Source: an uncultured Clostridia bacterium
Lineage (GTDB): Bacteria > Bacillota > Clostridia > Oscillospirales > Acutalibacteraceae
Assembly: GCA_947589575.1 (NCBI GenBank)
Contig: CANQBM010000012.1
Span: forward strand, 1 to 43,376
DNA length: 43,376 nucleotides
Direction of reading: 5' to 3'
Below, in pieces: positions 14,907-23,272 of the stretch. The notes below the pieces were generated by a model. It was given only the letters and a program-made list of their open reading frames with translations. It ran no database searches and was not told the DNA's origin. Position numbers and translations under genes: made by a program. Every line of letters starts with the position of its first letter. Positions within the stretch are counted from its first letter, which is position 1.

Positions 14907-15017
14907 GGATTTTCCGTTAATAGTCGCCAACGATTCATGCAGTTGGTGATTAACTTGCGGCAAATCCTCTTTTTATTTTCATCAACAAATAATATATCTT
15001 TTATGCCTAAACCTTAT

Positions 15018-15218
15018 TTACAGATTTTCGCAAGTTATACTGCTAACAGTAACAATTTTCACAATATCGCCTGCGTCATCCTTTATTCCGACAGATGTAT
15101 CAATTACTGTTTCGGAATTTCTGATAAATGTAGCTTTTATCAATACAAGATCGTCATTTTCAAATATGTCTTCAGTTTTTATCAGTTCTTCCTTAAAATA
15201 ATTATTACTTTGTCCCAC
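15018..15218 (-). CDS. Doubtful small protein, 66 aa
   Basis: GTG at 15218 to a stop at 15018, giving MGQSNNYFKEELIKTEDIFE and then a plausible beta-rich tail (LVLIKATFIRNSETVIDTSV). The composition is protein-like, but the ribosome site is poor and the frame may be the end of a broken phage gene. The remaining bases between 14964 and 15393 are AT-rich and show nothing else I can support. Confidence 0.35.
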   Translation of the reverse strand: MGQSNNYFKEELIKTEDIFENDDLVLIKATFIRNSETVIDTSVGIKDDAGDIVKIVTVSSITCENL

Positions 15219-15393
15219 CGTCTGATACCTGCCTAAAGTATGATAACAGTTTTTATATTCTTACATATCGTTATATTATCAATGCGTTTTTGATAATTGT
15301 CAATGCTATTTGATAAATTGCATATTTCCTAATACAAAATATTAATTTATAATAAAAAATTAATTTTACTTAGAGTTTGTCAAAGGCAAAACA

Positions 15394-15419
15394 AAAAAGC
15401 AGGGAAATCCCTGCTTTTT
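15394..15419. terminator. Terminator after the endolysin gene
   Basis: AAAAAGCAGGG (15394-15404), loop AAAT, CCCTGCTTTTT (15409-15419), followed on the minus strand by TTTTTTGTTTT. It closes the lysis operon just after the endolysin stop codon. Confidence 0.85.
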
Positions 15420-15429
15420 AATTTTTCGC

Positions 15430-16290
15430 TCAAACGAATGATTTATTAATTTTTTTCTGGTATGCCACAAACCAGCCTGACGGTATTTTTGCCCAGAGAT
15501 TTCCTGCCGCATCAAAACGTTTTTCGGTAATTGTTACCTTTGTGCCCTTTTTGAGATAGGCATTTCTGCTGAGCGTTTTAAAGGTTGCATTTTTTCTTCC
15601 GTCGGCGGTAAGCTCTCTAACCTTCTTCCTTCCCGTAGACGCTCCCACACCTTTATAAATTCCTCTGATAGCTTTCAGAGTATAGGTCTTTCCTACAACA
15701 ATATTCGGCGCTTTTGCGCTTGTTTTCGGCTTTGTATACGTTACAAGGAAGTAGGCAGGATTACGGTCGGCGGTCGCCTTACCCATTTGCGTGGTGTTTA
15801 CAATGCAGCCATTCGTAGTTTTCTTGACAATTCTGCTCGGTCTACTGTAGGCATCATATTTTCCGGAATACATTTGCGGATCAATTATCTCAATATTTTT
15901 ACCGCTCATTCTGTAAGCAATTACATAATGCCCTGCCGTGCTGAACACATTATAAGCATCGCCCTGATTTGCAATCGCCATGCCGCCTTTTTTCAGGTGT
16001 GCCACAAGCTGGGTTTCACTCGTTGTGGTAACAAAGGAAAACTCGGGATTTTTCCTGCAAAGCGCTTTTAAAAGAGTAAGCATATTTGTACCCGAATTAT
16101 CTCTTGCCCCGTTATTAAGACTGAATTTTGCCATTTCAGAAACTGAATAAAGCTCTTTTCCGATAAGGTTGTTAATAATTATACAGGCAGCTACCACACC
16201 GCAGCCGCTTGATTTTACTGTTTCGACAACTGACGTATTCGGCCTGTCATAAAGAATACCCGAATAGCTGTTCTGATTATAATAAAACAC
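15430..16290 (-). CDS. Phage endolysin, C39-like peptidase with C-terminal SH3-like domain
   Basis: 286 residues. The catalytic domain has a papain-like triad layout: Cys30 (SSGCGVVAAC), His121 (TAGHYVIAYR) and Asp137 (EIIDPQM). The C-terminal part (about 200-280, VGKTYTLKAIRGIYKGVGAS and GTKVTITEKRFDAAGNLWAK) resembles an SH3 cell-wall-binding domain ending in WFVAYQ. It should cut peptidoglycan peptide bonds for host lysis. GTG at 16290 overlaps the holin stop codon and is preceded by AAGGAGG. No signal peptide, consistent with release through the holin. Confidence 0.85.
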   Translation of the reverse strand: MFYYNQNSYSGILYDRPNTSVVETVKSSGCGVVAACIIINNLIGKELYSVSEMAKFSLNNGARDNSGTNMLTLLKALCRKNPEFSFVTTTSETQLVAHLKKGGMAIANQGDAYNVFSTAGHYVIAYRMSGKNIEIIDPQMYSGKYDAYSRPSRIVKKTTNGCIVNTTQMGKATADRNPAYFLVTYTKPKTSAKAPNIVVGKTYTLKAIRGIYKGVGASTGRKKVRELTADGRKNATFKTLSRNAYLKKGTKVTITEKRFDAAGNLWAKIPSGWFVAYQKKINKSFV

Positions 16291-16529
16291 TACTTTTCCT
16301 CCTTCAGTTCTTTAAGATATTCGTCAGCCTGCCTTGCCTCTCTTGTAAATGAGTTGTTCTTCCACCAGGAAGATATAACGCCGTACAACAGCAAGCCGAC
16401 TGAAATAACCTCATTTACTAATTCATCTTCAATAGGGATTGCACTGATGCCAAACTTTTCAAGAACAATATTCAGAACTGAAAAGAACAAAATTATAGTC
16501 CTAATCAAAGTTGATTTGTCAATTTTCAT
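16290..16529 (-). CDS. Phage holin, phi LC3/SPP1 type
   Basis: 79 residues starting MKIDKSTLIRTIILFFSVLN. The start at 16529 is chosen for AAGGGG upstream. Two membrane segments (about 6-22 and 37-55) flank a loop with GISAIPIEDELVNEVISVG, then SWWKNNSFTREA and a charged tail, the standard layout of this holin family. It forms lesions in the cell membrane that let the endolysin out. It is coupled to the XhlA-like gene upstream and the endolysin gene downstream. Confidence 0.85.
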   Translation of the reverse strand: MKIDKSTLIRTIILFFSVLNIVLEKFGISAIPIEDELVNEVISVGLLLYGVISSWWKNNSFTREARQADEYLKELKEEK

Positions 16530-16749
16530 TATTACAGCCCCTTTCCATATCTTCAATTTTTTCATTTAAAAACTTAATTTTTTCCTCCACCAAAGGCAGA
16601 CGCTCGGCAAAGGAATTGTGCTTATCCACCTTCTGCTCCAGCTTATCGAGGCGGTAGGAGGTCAGCTTTGATGAGGTTATAATACCGCCGAAGGAACCAA
16701 TCAGCGTACCTGCCATTGCAACAAGCGCAACAATTATCTCATTGTCCAT
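16519..16749 (-). CDS. XhlA-like lysis accessory protein, 76 aa
   Basis: One N-terminal membrane helix (about 5-27) is followed by a coiled coil (YRLDKLEQKVDKHNSFAERL and LVEEKIKFLNEKIEDME). Such proteins commonly precede the holin in Clostridia phages. GAGAGGAG lies seven bases before ATG 16749. Its stop overlaps the holin start. The 143 bases between this gene and the ARG boxes hold no further gene. Confidence 0.75.
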   Translation of the reverse strand: MDNEIIVALVAMAGTLIGSFGGIITSSKLTSYRLDKLEQKVDKHNSFAERLPLVEEKIKFLNEKIEDMERGCNNEN

Positions 16750-16892
16750 AAAAATACTCCTCTCATAATATTCAGAGCTGAGACCCTCTGCACCTTTAAC
16801 ATATTATGTATGATACAAGCTCTTTGCAAACGACAGTACAAAAAAACACCCTTTATATATATGCTATATAGTACATAATCAGCACAAAAATC

Positions 16893-16931
16893 TATGAATA
16901 ATTATTCATTTTATTGCATATTTATAAATAT
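16893..16931. promoter_or_regulatory. Pair of ARG boxes (ArgR/AhrC operator)
   Basis: Box 1 contains ATGAATAATTATTCAT (16894-16909), a perfect match to the ArgR consensus TGAAT-N4-ATTCA. Box 2 (16914-16931, TTGCATATTTATAAAT) is weaker and begins three bases after the first 18-bp box, the spacing usual for an ArgR hexamer. The pair lies upstream of the argC promoter, so the operon is probably repressed by arginine. Confidence 0.8.
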
Positions 16932-16944
16932 TTTTCAAATTCTA

Positions 16945-16972
16945 TTGACATTACTATCAGCATGTGTATAAT
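16945..16972 (+). promoter_or_regulatory. Promoter of the arginine operon
   Basis: TTGACA (16945-16950) and TATAAT (16967-16972) with a 16-base spacer, 40 bases before the argC start codon. Confidence 0.8.
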
Positions 16973-17012
16973 AATTAAGATATAATTTAGAAAATCGGAG
17001 CTTTGCATAAAA

Positions 17013-17954
17013 ATGAAAAAAGTATTCATTGACGGAAAAGACGGTACAACAGGACTTAAGATATATAAAAGATTTGAAAACAGAAACGACATTGAGCTTC
17101 TGATAATTGACAGCGATAAAAGAAAAGATGCCGGAGAAAGAGCAAGACTGATTAATGAAAGCGACATAACCTTTCTCTGCCTGCCGGACGCCGCGTCCGT
17201 TGAGGCGGTATCGCTTGTAAAAAATAAAAACACAAAAATAATTGATACATCCACCGCCCACAGAACGCTTAACGGATGGGCTTACGGCTTTGCCGAGCTG
17301 AGCGTTAATCACAGACGCAATATAGAAAACAGCAGCAGAATCGCCGTTCCCGGCTGCTATGCAAGCGGTTTTAACGCAATCGTATATCCCCTTGTAAAAA
17401 ACGGTTTTATAAGCAGTAACTATGATATTGTCTGCTATGCGCTGAGCGGCTACACGGGAGCAGGCAAAAAAGGGATTGCGCAATATGAAGACGAAAACAG
17501 AGACAGCGAGCTTAACTCGCCAAGGCTTTACGCTCTTACTCAAGAGCATAAGCACCTTAAGGAAATGAAAGCAGTAAGCGGTCTTGCAAAATTCCCTGTT
17601 TTCTCCCCCGTTATCTGCGACTATCCGCAGGGAATGGTTGTAGCGGTCGGACTTTATACAGAGAGAATGAGCAAGAAATATACTGCTTATGATATTTACA
17701 AAATGTTTTGCGAGCATTACGGTAATTCGGATATTGTAAAAGTCCGAAGACCCGGCTATACTCAAGGGATGATAGGATGCAATAATTTTGCCGGACGGGA
17801 TGATATGGAAATTGAGATTAACGGCAATAACGACAGGATTCTCATTACGTCACGCTTTGATAACTTGGGCAAGGGCGCAAGCGGTGCGGCAATACAGTGT
17901 ATGAACATCGCTATGGGAATTGACGAAAAAACAGGACTTAACATAGGAGATTGA
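17013..17954 (+). CDS. argC: N-acetyl-gamma-glutamyl-phosphate reductase, type 2
   Basis: Reduces N-acetylglutamyl-5-phosphate with NADPH in arginine synthesis. 313 residues, the length of the shorter type-2 ArgC group. It shows the Rossmann-like start KKVFIDGKDGTTGL and the active-site cysteine in VPGCYASGFNA. The C-terminal part includes GYTGAGKKG and QEHKHLKEM. First gene of the operon, behind promoter and ARG boxes; the ribosome site is modest (CGGAG). The next gene follows after two bases. Confidence 0.95.
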   Translation: MKKVFIDGKDGTTGLKIYKRFENRNDIELLIIDSDKRKDAGERARLINESDITFLCLPDAASVEAVSLVKNKNTKIIDTSTAHRTLNGWAYGFAELSVNHRRNIENSSRIAVPGCYASGFNAIVYPLVKNGFISSNYDIVCYALSGYTGAGKKGIAQYEDENRDSELNSPRLYALTQEHKHLKEMKAVSGLAKFPVFSPVICDYPQGMVVAVGLYTERMSKKYTAYDIYKMFCEHYGNSDIVKVRRPGYTQGMIGCNNFAGRDDMEIEINGNNDRILITSRFDNLGKGASGAAIQCMNIAMGIDEKTGLNIGD

Positions 17955-17956
17955 AC

Positions 17957-19210
17957 ATGAAATACAAACATATAGAAGGCGGAATCTGTGCCGCAAAAGG
18001 CTTTAAGGCAAGCGGAATGTACTGCGGTATCAAGAAACCGAGCATAGATAACCTAAATCCAAATATAAAACATAAAAATGATATATGCCTTTTTGTAAGC
18101 GATGTTGAGTGCAACGCCGCCGCTGTTTACACACAGAACAAGGTTAAAGGCGCGCCGATAATTGTTACAAAAAGAAATCTTGAGAAAAGCAAAAACAAAG
18201 CTAAAGCGGTAATTGCAAATTCAAAGAACGCAAACACCTGCAACGCTGACGGCGAGGAAAAGGCTGAAAAAATGTGCCGTCTTGTAGCAGACGAGCTTAA
18301 CATTCCAGAGGAACAGGTCATTGTTGCAAGCACGGGCGTAATCGGTCAGATACTGCCGATTGAGCCGATTGAAAAGGCTGTGCCTGTTCTTGTAAAGAAT
18401 CTTTGCTATAATAAAAATATTGAAGCTGCTACTGCAATTATGACTACCGACACTGTAAAAAAAGAATATGCCGTTGAGTTTAAAATCGGTAATGTTACAT
18501 GTCACCTTGGCGGTATGGCAAAGGGCAGCGGAATGATACATCCTAATATGGCGACAACACTCAATTTTATAACAAGCGACTGCGCTATTTCGCCAGAACT
18601 GTTACAAGAGGCTCTCAGTGAAATTGTCAAGGTAACGTACAACTGCCTTTCTGTTGACGGTGACACCTCCACAAACGATATGGTCTGCATTATGGCAAAC
18701 GGTTTGGCGTTAAATGATGAAATAACCGAAAAGGGCGAATCATATGATACCTTTAAATCTGCGCTTTATGAGGTAATGGCTAACTTGACAAGAATGCTTG
18801 CAAAGGACGGAGAGGGAGCGACAAAGCTGCTTGAATGTATCTGCACTGGAGCACCCGACAAAGATACAGCAATAACTGTTGCAAAGAGCGTTGTGTGCTC
18901 TACCCTTTTTAAAGCCGCTATGTTCGGCGAGGACGCTAACTGGGGCAGAGCCCTATGCGCCATCGGATACGCAGACGCTGACTTTGACATAAATAAAGTT
19001 GATGTTGATTTAAGATCGGACAAAGGTGTTGTAACCGTTTGTAAAAACGGCTCAGGTGTTGAATTCAGCGAGGAAAAGGCGTCTGCTGTTTTGTCAAGCG
19101 ATGAAATATATATTGACATTAATCTTAATCAGGGAACAGAAAACGCAACTGCATGGGGCTGCGACCTTACATATGACTATGTAAAAATTAACGGCGACTA
19201 CAGAACTTAA
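17957..19210 (+). CDS. argJ: Glutamate N-acetyltransferase / N-acetylglutamate synthase
   Basis: Moves the acetyl group from N-acetylornithine to glutamate (and may use acetyl-CoA), giving a cyclic arginine pathway with no separate ArgE. 417 residues; ATG at 17957 after AGGAG. The self-cleavage site is visible in GSGMIHPNMATTLNF: cleavage before Thr200 should yield alpha and beta chains with Thr as nucleophile (by family knowledge). SVDGDTSTNDM and NWGRALCAIGYAD are further family marks. It overlaps nothing but follows argC by two bases. Confidence 0.96.
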   Translation: MKYKHIEGGICAAKGFKASGMYCGIKKPSIDNLNPNIKHKNDICLFVSDVECNAAAVYTQNKVKGAPIIVTKRNLEKSKNKAKAVIANSKNANTCNADGEEKAEKMCRLVADELNIPEEQVIVASTGVIGQILPIEPIEKAVPVLVKNLCYNKNIEAATAIMTTDTVKKEYAVEFKIGNVTCHLGGMAKGSGMIHPNMATTLNFITSDCAISPELLQEALSEIVKVTYNCLSVDGDTSTNDMVCIMANGLALNDEITEKGESYDTFKSALYEVMANLTRMLAKDGEGATKLLECICTGAPDKDTAITVAKSVVCSTLFKAAMFGEDANWGRALCAIGYADADFDINKVDVDLRSDKGVVTVCKNGSGVEFSEEKASAVLSSDEIYIDINLNQGTENATAWGCDLTYDYVKINGDYRT

Positions 19211-19227
19211 AACAGGAGGCTGAAATT

Positions 19228-20085
19228 ATGGATATAAACAATGCGCAAAAGGCAGAGATAATTGCGCACGCTCTGCCGAATATTCAGATGTACAGAAAAA
19301 AAACAGTCGTTGTGAAATACGGCGGAAACGCTATGATTAATGACGAACTGAAAGAGGCGGTAATGCGGGACCTCGTCCTTCTTTCAACGGTAGGCATTAA
19401 GGTTGTGCTTGTACACGGCGGAGGTCCTGCAATTAATGAAACACTTAAGAAAATGAATATTGAGAGCAAATTCGTTGACGGCTTGAGGGTGACTGATAAA
19501 GAAACGGTTGACGTTGTACAGATGGTACTTGCAGGCAAGGTGAATAAAGACCTTGTTTGCCAAATAGGCAATCTCGGCGGTCACGCTATCGGGCTTTCGG
19601 GTATGGACGCGAATATGCTCAAATGCAGACCTCTTGACGACAAGCACGGATATGTCGGCGAAATCATTGACATAAATATGGAAGCTGTTAACGAAATACT
19701 TAATAACAACTGGATTCCCGTTATTTCCACAATCGGATATAATGATGAGGGTAACTGCTATAACATTAACGCCGATACTGCCGCCGCCGCGATTGCGGGC
19801 GAGCTTAAAGCGGAGGCGCTCGTTTCAATGACGGATATTGTAGGTCTTTTAAAAGATAAGGACGATGAATCTACTCTTATTCACAGAGTATATATTTCAG
19901 ACACGCCGGCTCTTATTGCCGAGGGAATAATCAGCGGCGGTATGATACCGAAGATTGATTCAATGACTCAGGCGCTGCGTGAGGGTGTAAAAAAAGCATT
20001 TATTATTGACGGACGTGTTCCCCACTCCATTCTTATGGAGCTTCTTACCGATGAAGGTATGGGAACAATGTTCAGAAGCAGGTGA
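19228..20085 (+). CDS. argB: Acetylglutamate kinase
   Basis: Phosphorylates N-acetylglutamate with ATP. 285 residues with KYGGNAM near the start, the nucleotide loop VHGGGPAINETL, and the C-terminal amino-acid-kinase segment GGMIPKIDSMTQAL. ATG is preceded by AGGAGG. It lies 17 bases after argJ. Arginine feedback inhibition is common in enzymes of cyclic pathways, but the sequence alone does not prove it here. Confidence 0.96.
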   Translation: MDINNAQKAEIIAHALPNIQMYRKKTVVVKYGGNAMINDELKEAVMRDLVLLSTVGIKVVLVHGGGPAINETLKKMNIESKFVDGLRVTDKETVDVVQMVLAGKVNKDLVCQIGNLGGHAIGLSGMDANMLKCRPLDDKHGYVGEIIDINMEAVNEILNNNWIPVISTIGYNDEGNCYNINADTAAAAIAGELKAEALVSMTDIVGLLKDKDDESTLIHRVYISDTPALIAEGIISGGMIPKIDSMTQALREGVKKAFIIDGRVPHSILMELLTDEGMGTMFRSR

Positions 20086-20090
20086 TTACA

Positions 20091-21251
20091 ATGAATACAA
20101 AAGAACTTGATAACGAATACGTCGCTCACGCATACGGCAGATTTGACGTTGTTCTTAAAGAGGGCAAAGGCTCAACTCTGTACGATGAGGACGGAAGGAA
20201 ATATATTGACTTCGGTTCGGGTATCGGCGTTACCGCTTTTGGTATCGGCGATGATGAATGGAAAAAGGCTGTTGAGGAGCAGCTTGATAAATTGCAGCAC
20301 GTAAGCAATCTTTACTACACCTCCCCTTGCGCAAGGCTTGCAAAGCTGCTTTGTGAAAAGAGCGGTATGAAAAAAGTGTTTTTTGCAAACAGCGGTGCTG
20401 AAGCAAACGAGGGAGCAATTAAATTCGCGAGGAAATACTCCTTTGACAAGTACGGTGAGGGCAGAAGTACAATTATTACACTTAAAGACTCCTTTCACGG
20501 ACGCACAATAACCACGCTTTCCGCAACAGGACAGGACAGCTTTCACACAACCTTCGGTCCGTTTACAGAGGGCTTCAAATACTGTCCGGCAAACGATATT
20601 GATACGCTTAAAAAAATGGCGGGTGATGACGTATGCGCCGTTATGTTTGAGTGCGTTCAGGGCGAGGGCGGTGTAAACAATCTTGACTATGATTTTATTA
20701 AGGCGATTGAGGCTCTCGGCAAGGAAAAGGATATACTTATAGTTGTTGACGAGGTACAGACAGGAAACGGCAGAACGGGCAGGTACTTTGCTTACCAGAA
20801 CTTTGACATTTTGCCGGACATAGTTACTACTGCAAAGGGTATGGCAGGCGGTCTGCCTATGGGCGCCGTACTGTTCGGCGAAAAGGTAAAGGATATTGTA
20901 ACGGCAGGCTCGCACGGCTCTACTTTCGGCGGTAATCCTATTTGTGCGGCAGGCGCCTGCTCAATCGTTGAAAGAATTGATGATAAATTTCTTGATGAGG
21001 TAAATAAAAAGAGCGGGTATGTAAAAGAATTTCTGATGAACATCAAGGGGGTTAAATCCATAAGCGGTATGGGTTTAATGCTTGGTGTTGAAATTGATAA
21101 AGATGCAAAATCAGTCGCAAACGAATGTCTTGCAAACGGACTTTTGGTACTTACCGCAAAGACAAAAATAAGACTTCTTCCGGCACTCAACATCAGCAAG
21201 GCAGAGCTTGACGAGGGACTTAAAATTTTGAAAGAGGTAATTGAAAAATGA
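20091..21251 (+). CDS. argD: Acetylornithine aminotransferase
   Basis: A PLP class-III aminotransferase of 386 residues that converts N-acetylglutamate semialdehyde to N-acetylornithine. Visible marks: FFANSGAEANEGAIK, DSFHGRT, the PLP-contact Asp in VVDEVQTGNGRTG and the lysine in TTAKGMAGGLPMGA. The ATG at 20091 is favoured by AGGTGATT upstream; a GTG at 20082 is also in frame. It overlaps the argF start by four bases. Confidence 0.95.
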   Translation: MNTKELDNEYVAHAYGRFDVVLKEGKGSTLYDEDGRKYIDFGSGIGVTAFGIGDDEWKKAVEEQLDKLQHVSNLYYTSPCARLAKLLCEKSGMKKVFFANSGAEANEGAIKFARKYSFDKYGEGRSTIITLKDSFHGRTITTLSATGQDSFHTTFGPFTEGFKYCPANDIDTLKKMAGDDVCAVMFECVQGEGGVNNLDYDFIKAIEALGKEKDILIVVDEVQTGNGRTGRYFAYQNFDILPDIVTTAKGMAGGLPMGAVLFGEKVKDIVTAGSHGSTFGGNPICAAGACSIVERIDDKFLDEVNKKSGYVKEFLMNIKGVKSISGMGLMLGVEIDKDAKSVANECLANGLLVLTAKTKIRLLPALNISKAELDEGLKILKEVIEK

Positions 21252-22150
21252 AACATCTACTGAAATTACAGGATTTAAATCAGAAAGACATTTTAGATAT
21301 TTTGAATTTAGCAGACCAGTTAAAGTACGAAACAAAACACTCTATAGAGCATCATCATCTTAAGGGAAAAACATTAGGTATGATTTTCCAAAAAAGCTCA
21401 ACAAGAACAAGAGTAAGCTTTGAAACGGGTATGTATCAACTCGGCGGTCAGGCGCTTTTCCTTTCAAACAGGGATTTGCAGATAGGAAGAGGAGAGCCTG
21501 TTGAGGACACCGCGAGGGTTCTTTCACGCTACCTTGACGGAATTATGATAAGAACCTTTGACCAGAAGGAGGTTGAGGATTTGGCAAAATACGGCTCAAT
21601 TCCGATTATCAACGGTCTTACCGACTACTGCCATCCCTGCCAGGTGCTTGCCGACCTAATGACAATCCGTGAGCATAAAAAGAGTTTTGACGGACTTAAA
21701 TTCTGCTTTATCGGCGACGGCAACAATATGGCAAACAGTCTGATAGTCGGCGCGATCAAAATGGGTATGAGCTGCGCTGTTGCATGCCCTGACGGCTATC
21801 AGCCTGACGCTGAAATAATGAAATGGGCACAGGAAAACGGTAATTTTATATGCAGCGAGAATATTCTTGCCTGCGCCAAGGACGCCGATGTGCTTTACAC
21901 AGACGTATGGGCGTCAATGGGACAGGAGGAGGAAAAGGCACAGAGAGAAAAGGTATTTAAAAATTTCCAGATTAACGATGAGGTTATGGCTGTTGCAAAA
22001 AATGACGCTATGGTACTGCACTGCCTGCCTGCCCACAGAGAAGAGGAAATCACCGCTAAGGTATTTGAGGAACACGCTGATGAAATATTTGACGAGGCTG
22101 AAAACAGGCTCCACGCTCAAAAGGCTGTGCTTGTCAAACTTTTAGGATAA
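21248..22150 (+). CDS. argF: Ornithine carbamoyltransferase
   Basis: Joins carbamoyl phosphate and ornithine to citrulline. 300 residues. Carbamoyl-phosphate site STRTR at 51-55, HPCQ at 129-132, and the HCLPAHR motif at 258-264. ATG overlaps the argD stop. Its substrate is made by CarAB encoded 45 bases downstream, so producer and user of carbamoyl phosphate share one transcript. Confidence 0.96.
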   Translation: MKHLLKLQDLNQKDILDILNLADQLKYETKHSIEHHHLKGKTLGMIFQKSSTRTRVSFETGMYQLGGQALFLSNRDLQIGRGEPVEDTARVLSRYLDGIMIRTFDQKEVEDLAKYGSIPIINGLTDYCHPCQVLADLMTIREHKKSFDGLKFCFIGDGNNMANSLIVGAIKMGMSCAVACPDGYQPDAEIMKWAQENGNFICSENILACAKDADVLYTDVWASMGQEEEKAQREKVFKNFQINDEVMAVAKNDAMVLHCLPAHREEEITAKVFEEHADEIFDEAENRLHAQKAVLVKLLG

Positions 22151-22195
22151 ATTTAAACCGCAAACACTCCGCAATCAAAAGCAACAAGGATTACT

Positions 22196-23272
22196 ATGAT
22201 GGATAATAAAATTTATATTTGTCTTGCAAACGGCGACATATTTGAGGGAAAGAGCTTTGGTGTTAAAGGTGAGGTTTTAGGCGAACTTGTATTCACAACA
22301 GGTATGGGAGGATATATTGAAACGCTTACAGACCCGAGCTATTTCGGACAAATTGTTATGCAGACTTTCCCTCTTATCGGAAACTACGGATTTATTGACG
22401 AGGATAAGGAGAGCAAAAAAAGCGCTGTCAGCGCTTATATAGTACGGGAATACTGCGACGCTCCGTCAAATTTCAGATGTGAATACACGCTTGAACAGTA
22501 TCTTAAGGATAACTCTATTGTCGGCGTTTATGATGTAGATACAAGGGAAATAACAAAAATTATCAGGGAATACGGCGTGATGAATGCTGTAATCACCGAT
22601 GATCCGAATAAGGTTGATACGGAAAAGCTGAAGGCTTATAAGGTCAGAGACGCTGTTAAGTCGGTGTCCTGCAATAAGCCTTATATGAGCGCGTCCGAAA
22701 ACCATATGTACAATGTTGTGCTTATAGATTACGGAACAAAGAAAAATATTGTGAGAGAGCTTAACAAGCGGGGCTGTAATGTAGCGGTTGTTCCGTACAA
22801 CACAAAGGCGGAGGATATATTATCTCTCAACCCTGACGGAATAATGCTCTCAAACGGACCGGGCGACCCTGAGGAAAATACTGAGGCGATTGATGAACTT
22901 AAAAAACTTGTGGGCAGAAAGCCCATATTCGCAATATGTCTCGGTCATCAGCTTCTTGCGCTTTCACAGGGCGGTAAAACAATGAAGCTTAAATACGGCC
23001 ACAGAGGAGTAAACCAGCCTGTTAAAAATCTTGAAACGGGCAGAACTTTTATTTCCTCGCAAAATCACGGCTATGCTGTTGTTAATGACTCCGTTGAGGC
23101 AGTCGGCGGAAAGGTTACCTATATCAACGCAAATGATGAAACGTGCGAGGGCGTTGACTACAAGGACAAAACGGCCTTTTCAGTCCAGTTTCACCCGGAG
23201 GCGTGCTCAGGTCCTCTTGACACAAGATTTATATTTGACAAATTTATTAATATGATGGGAGGTAAAAGCTGA
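22196..23272 (+). CDS. carA: Carbamoyl-phosphate synthase small subunit
   Basis: The glutamine amidotransferase subunit that feeds ammonia to CarB. 358 residues: N-terminal CarA domain (LVFTTGMGGYIETLTDPSY) and a class-I GATase domain with DYGTKKNIVREL, SNGPGDP, the nucleophile cysteine in AICLGHQLLAL and the catalytic histidine in VQFHPEA. Two ATG codons in a row open the gene after AAGGA. Its last base is the first base of carB. Location in the arg operon rather than with pyr genes suggests control by arginine. Confidence 0.96.
   Translation: MMDNKIYICLANGDIFEGKSFGVKGEVLGELVFTTGMGGYIETLTDPSYFGQIVMQTFPLIGNYGFIDEDKESKKSAVSAYIVREYCDAPSNFRCEYTLEQYLKDNSIVGVYDVDTREITKIIREYGVMNAVITDDPNKVDTEKLKAYKVRDAVKSVSCNKPYMSASENHMYNVVLIDYGTKKNIVRELNKRGCNVAVVPYNTKAEDILSLNPDGIMLSNGPGDPEENTEAIDELKKLVGRKPIFAICLGHQLLALSQGGKTMKLKYGHRGVNQPVKNLETGRTFISSQNHGYAVVNDSVEAVGGKVTYINANDETCEGVDYKDKTAFSVQFHPEACSGPLDTRFIFDKFINMMGGKS

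Larger units (their letters stand above)
13929..14963 (-). pseudogene. Truncated protein with C-terminal PBECR-like nuclease domain
   Basis: The open frame lacks a convincing start: it would begin at TTG 14963 right after a stop, with GAGGA too close. The sequence opens in the middle of a low-complexity linker, so it appears to be the C-terminal part of a longer phage protein. A coiled charged region (about 40-75) precedes a domain at about 175-300 (GEAIKHIIKRHGENGIHDHS, ending in GTYYVAMAVPDSKAKCMHIE). This matches the layout of phage barnase-EndoU-ColicinE5/RelE-like (PBECR) nucleases, which sit at the ends of phage head or polyvalent proteins. A 56-base segment (NDNVPQND motif) is repeated at both ends. 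Confidence 0.6.
13929..16749. mobile_element. Remnant of a second prophage (lysis end)
   Basis: Three lysis genes and a truncated phage-type nuclease-domain gene, all leftward, abut the tRNA attachment core. No integrase, regulator or second attachment core is found before argC. The pattern fits a tandem prophage that shared this attachment site in the same orientation and later lost everything upstream of its lysis cassette. Confidence 0.6.

Noticed and set aside
16935-17765. 276-residue frame antisense to argC
   Set aside because: It lies wholly opposite a well-supported argC with promoter and operator, and it has no family motif or ribosome site.
20172-20915. 247-residue frame antisense to argD
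   Set aside because: Shadow of the real aminotransferase gene; cysteine-rich, random-looking sequence without start signals.
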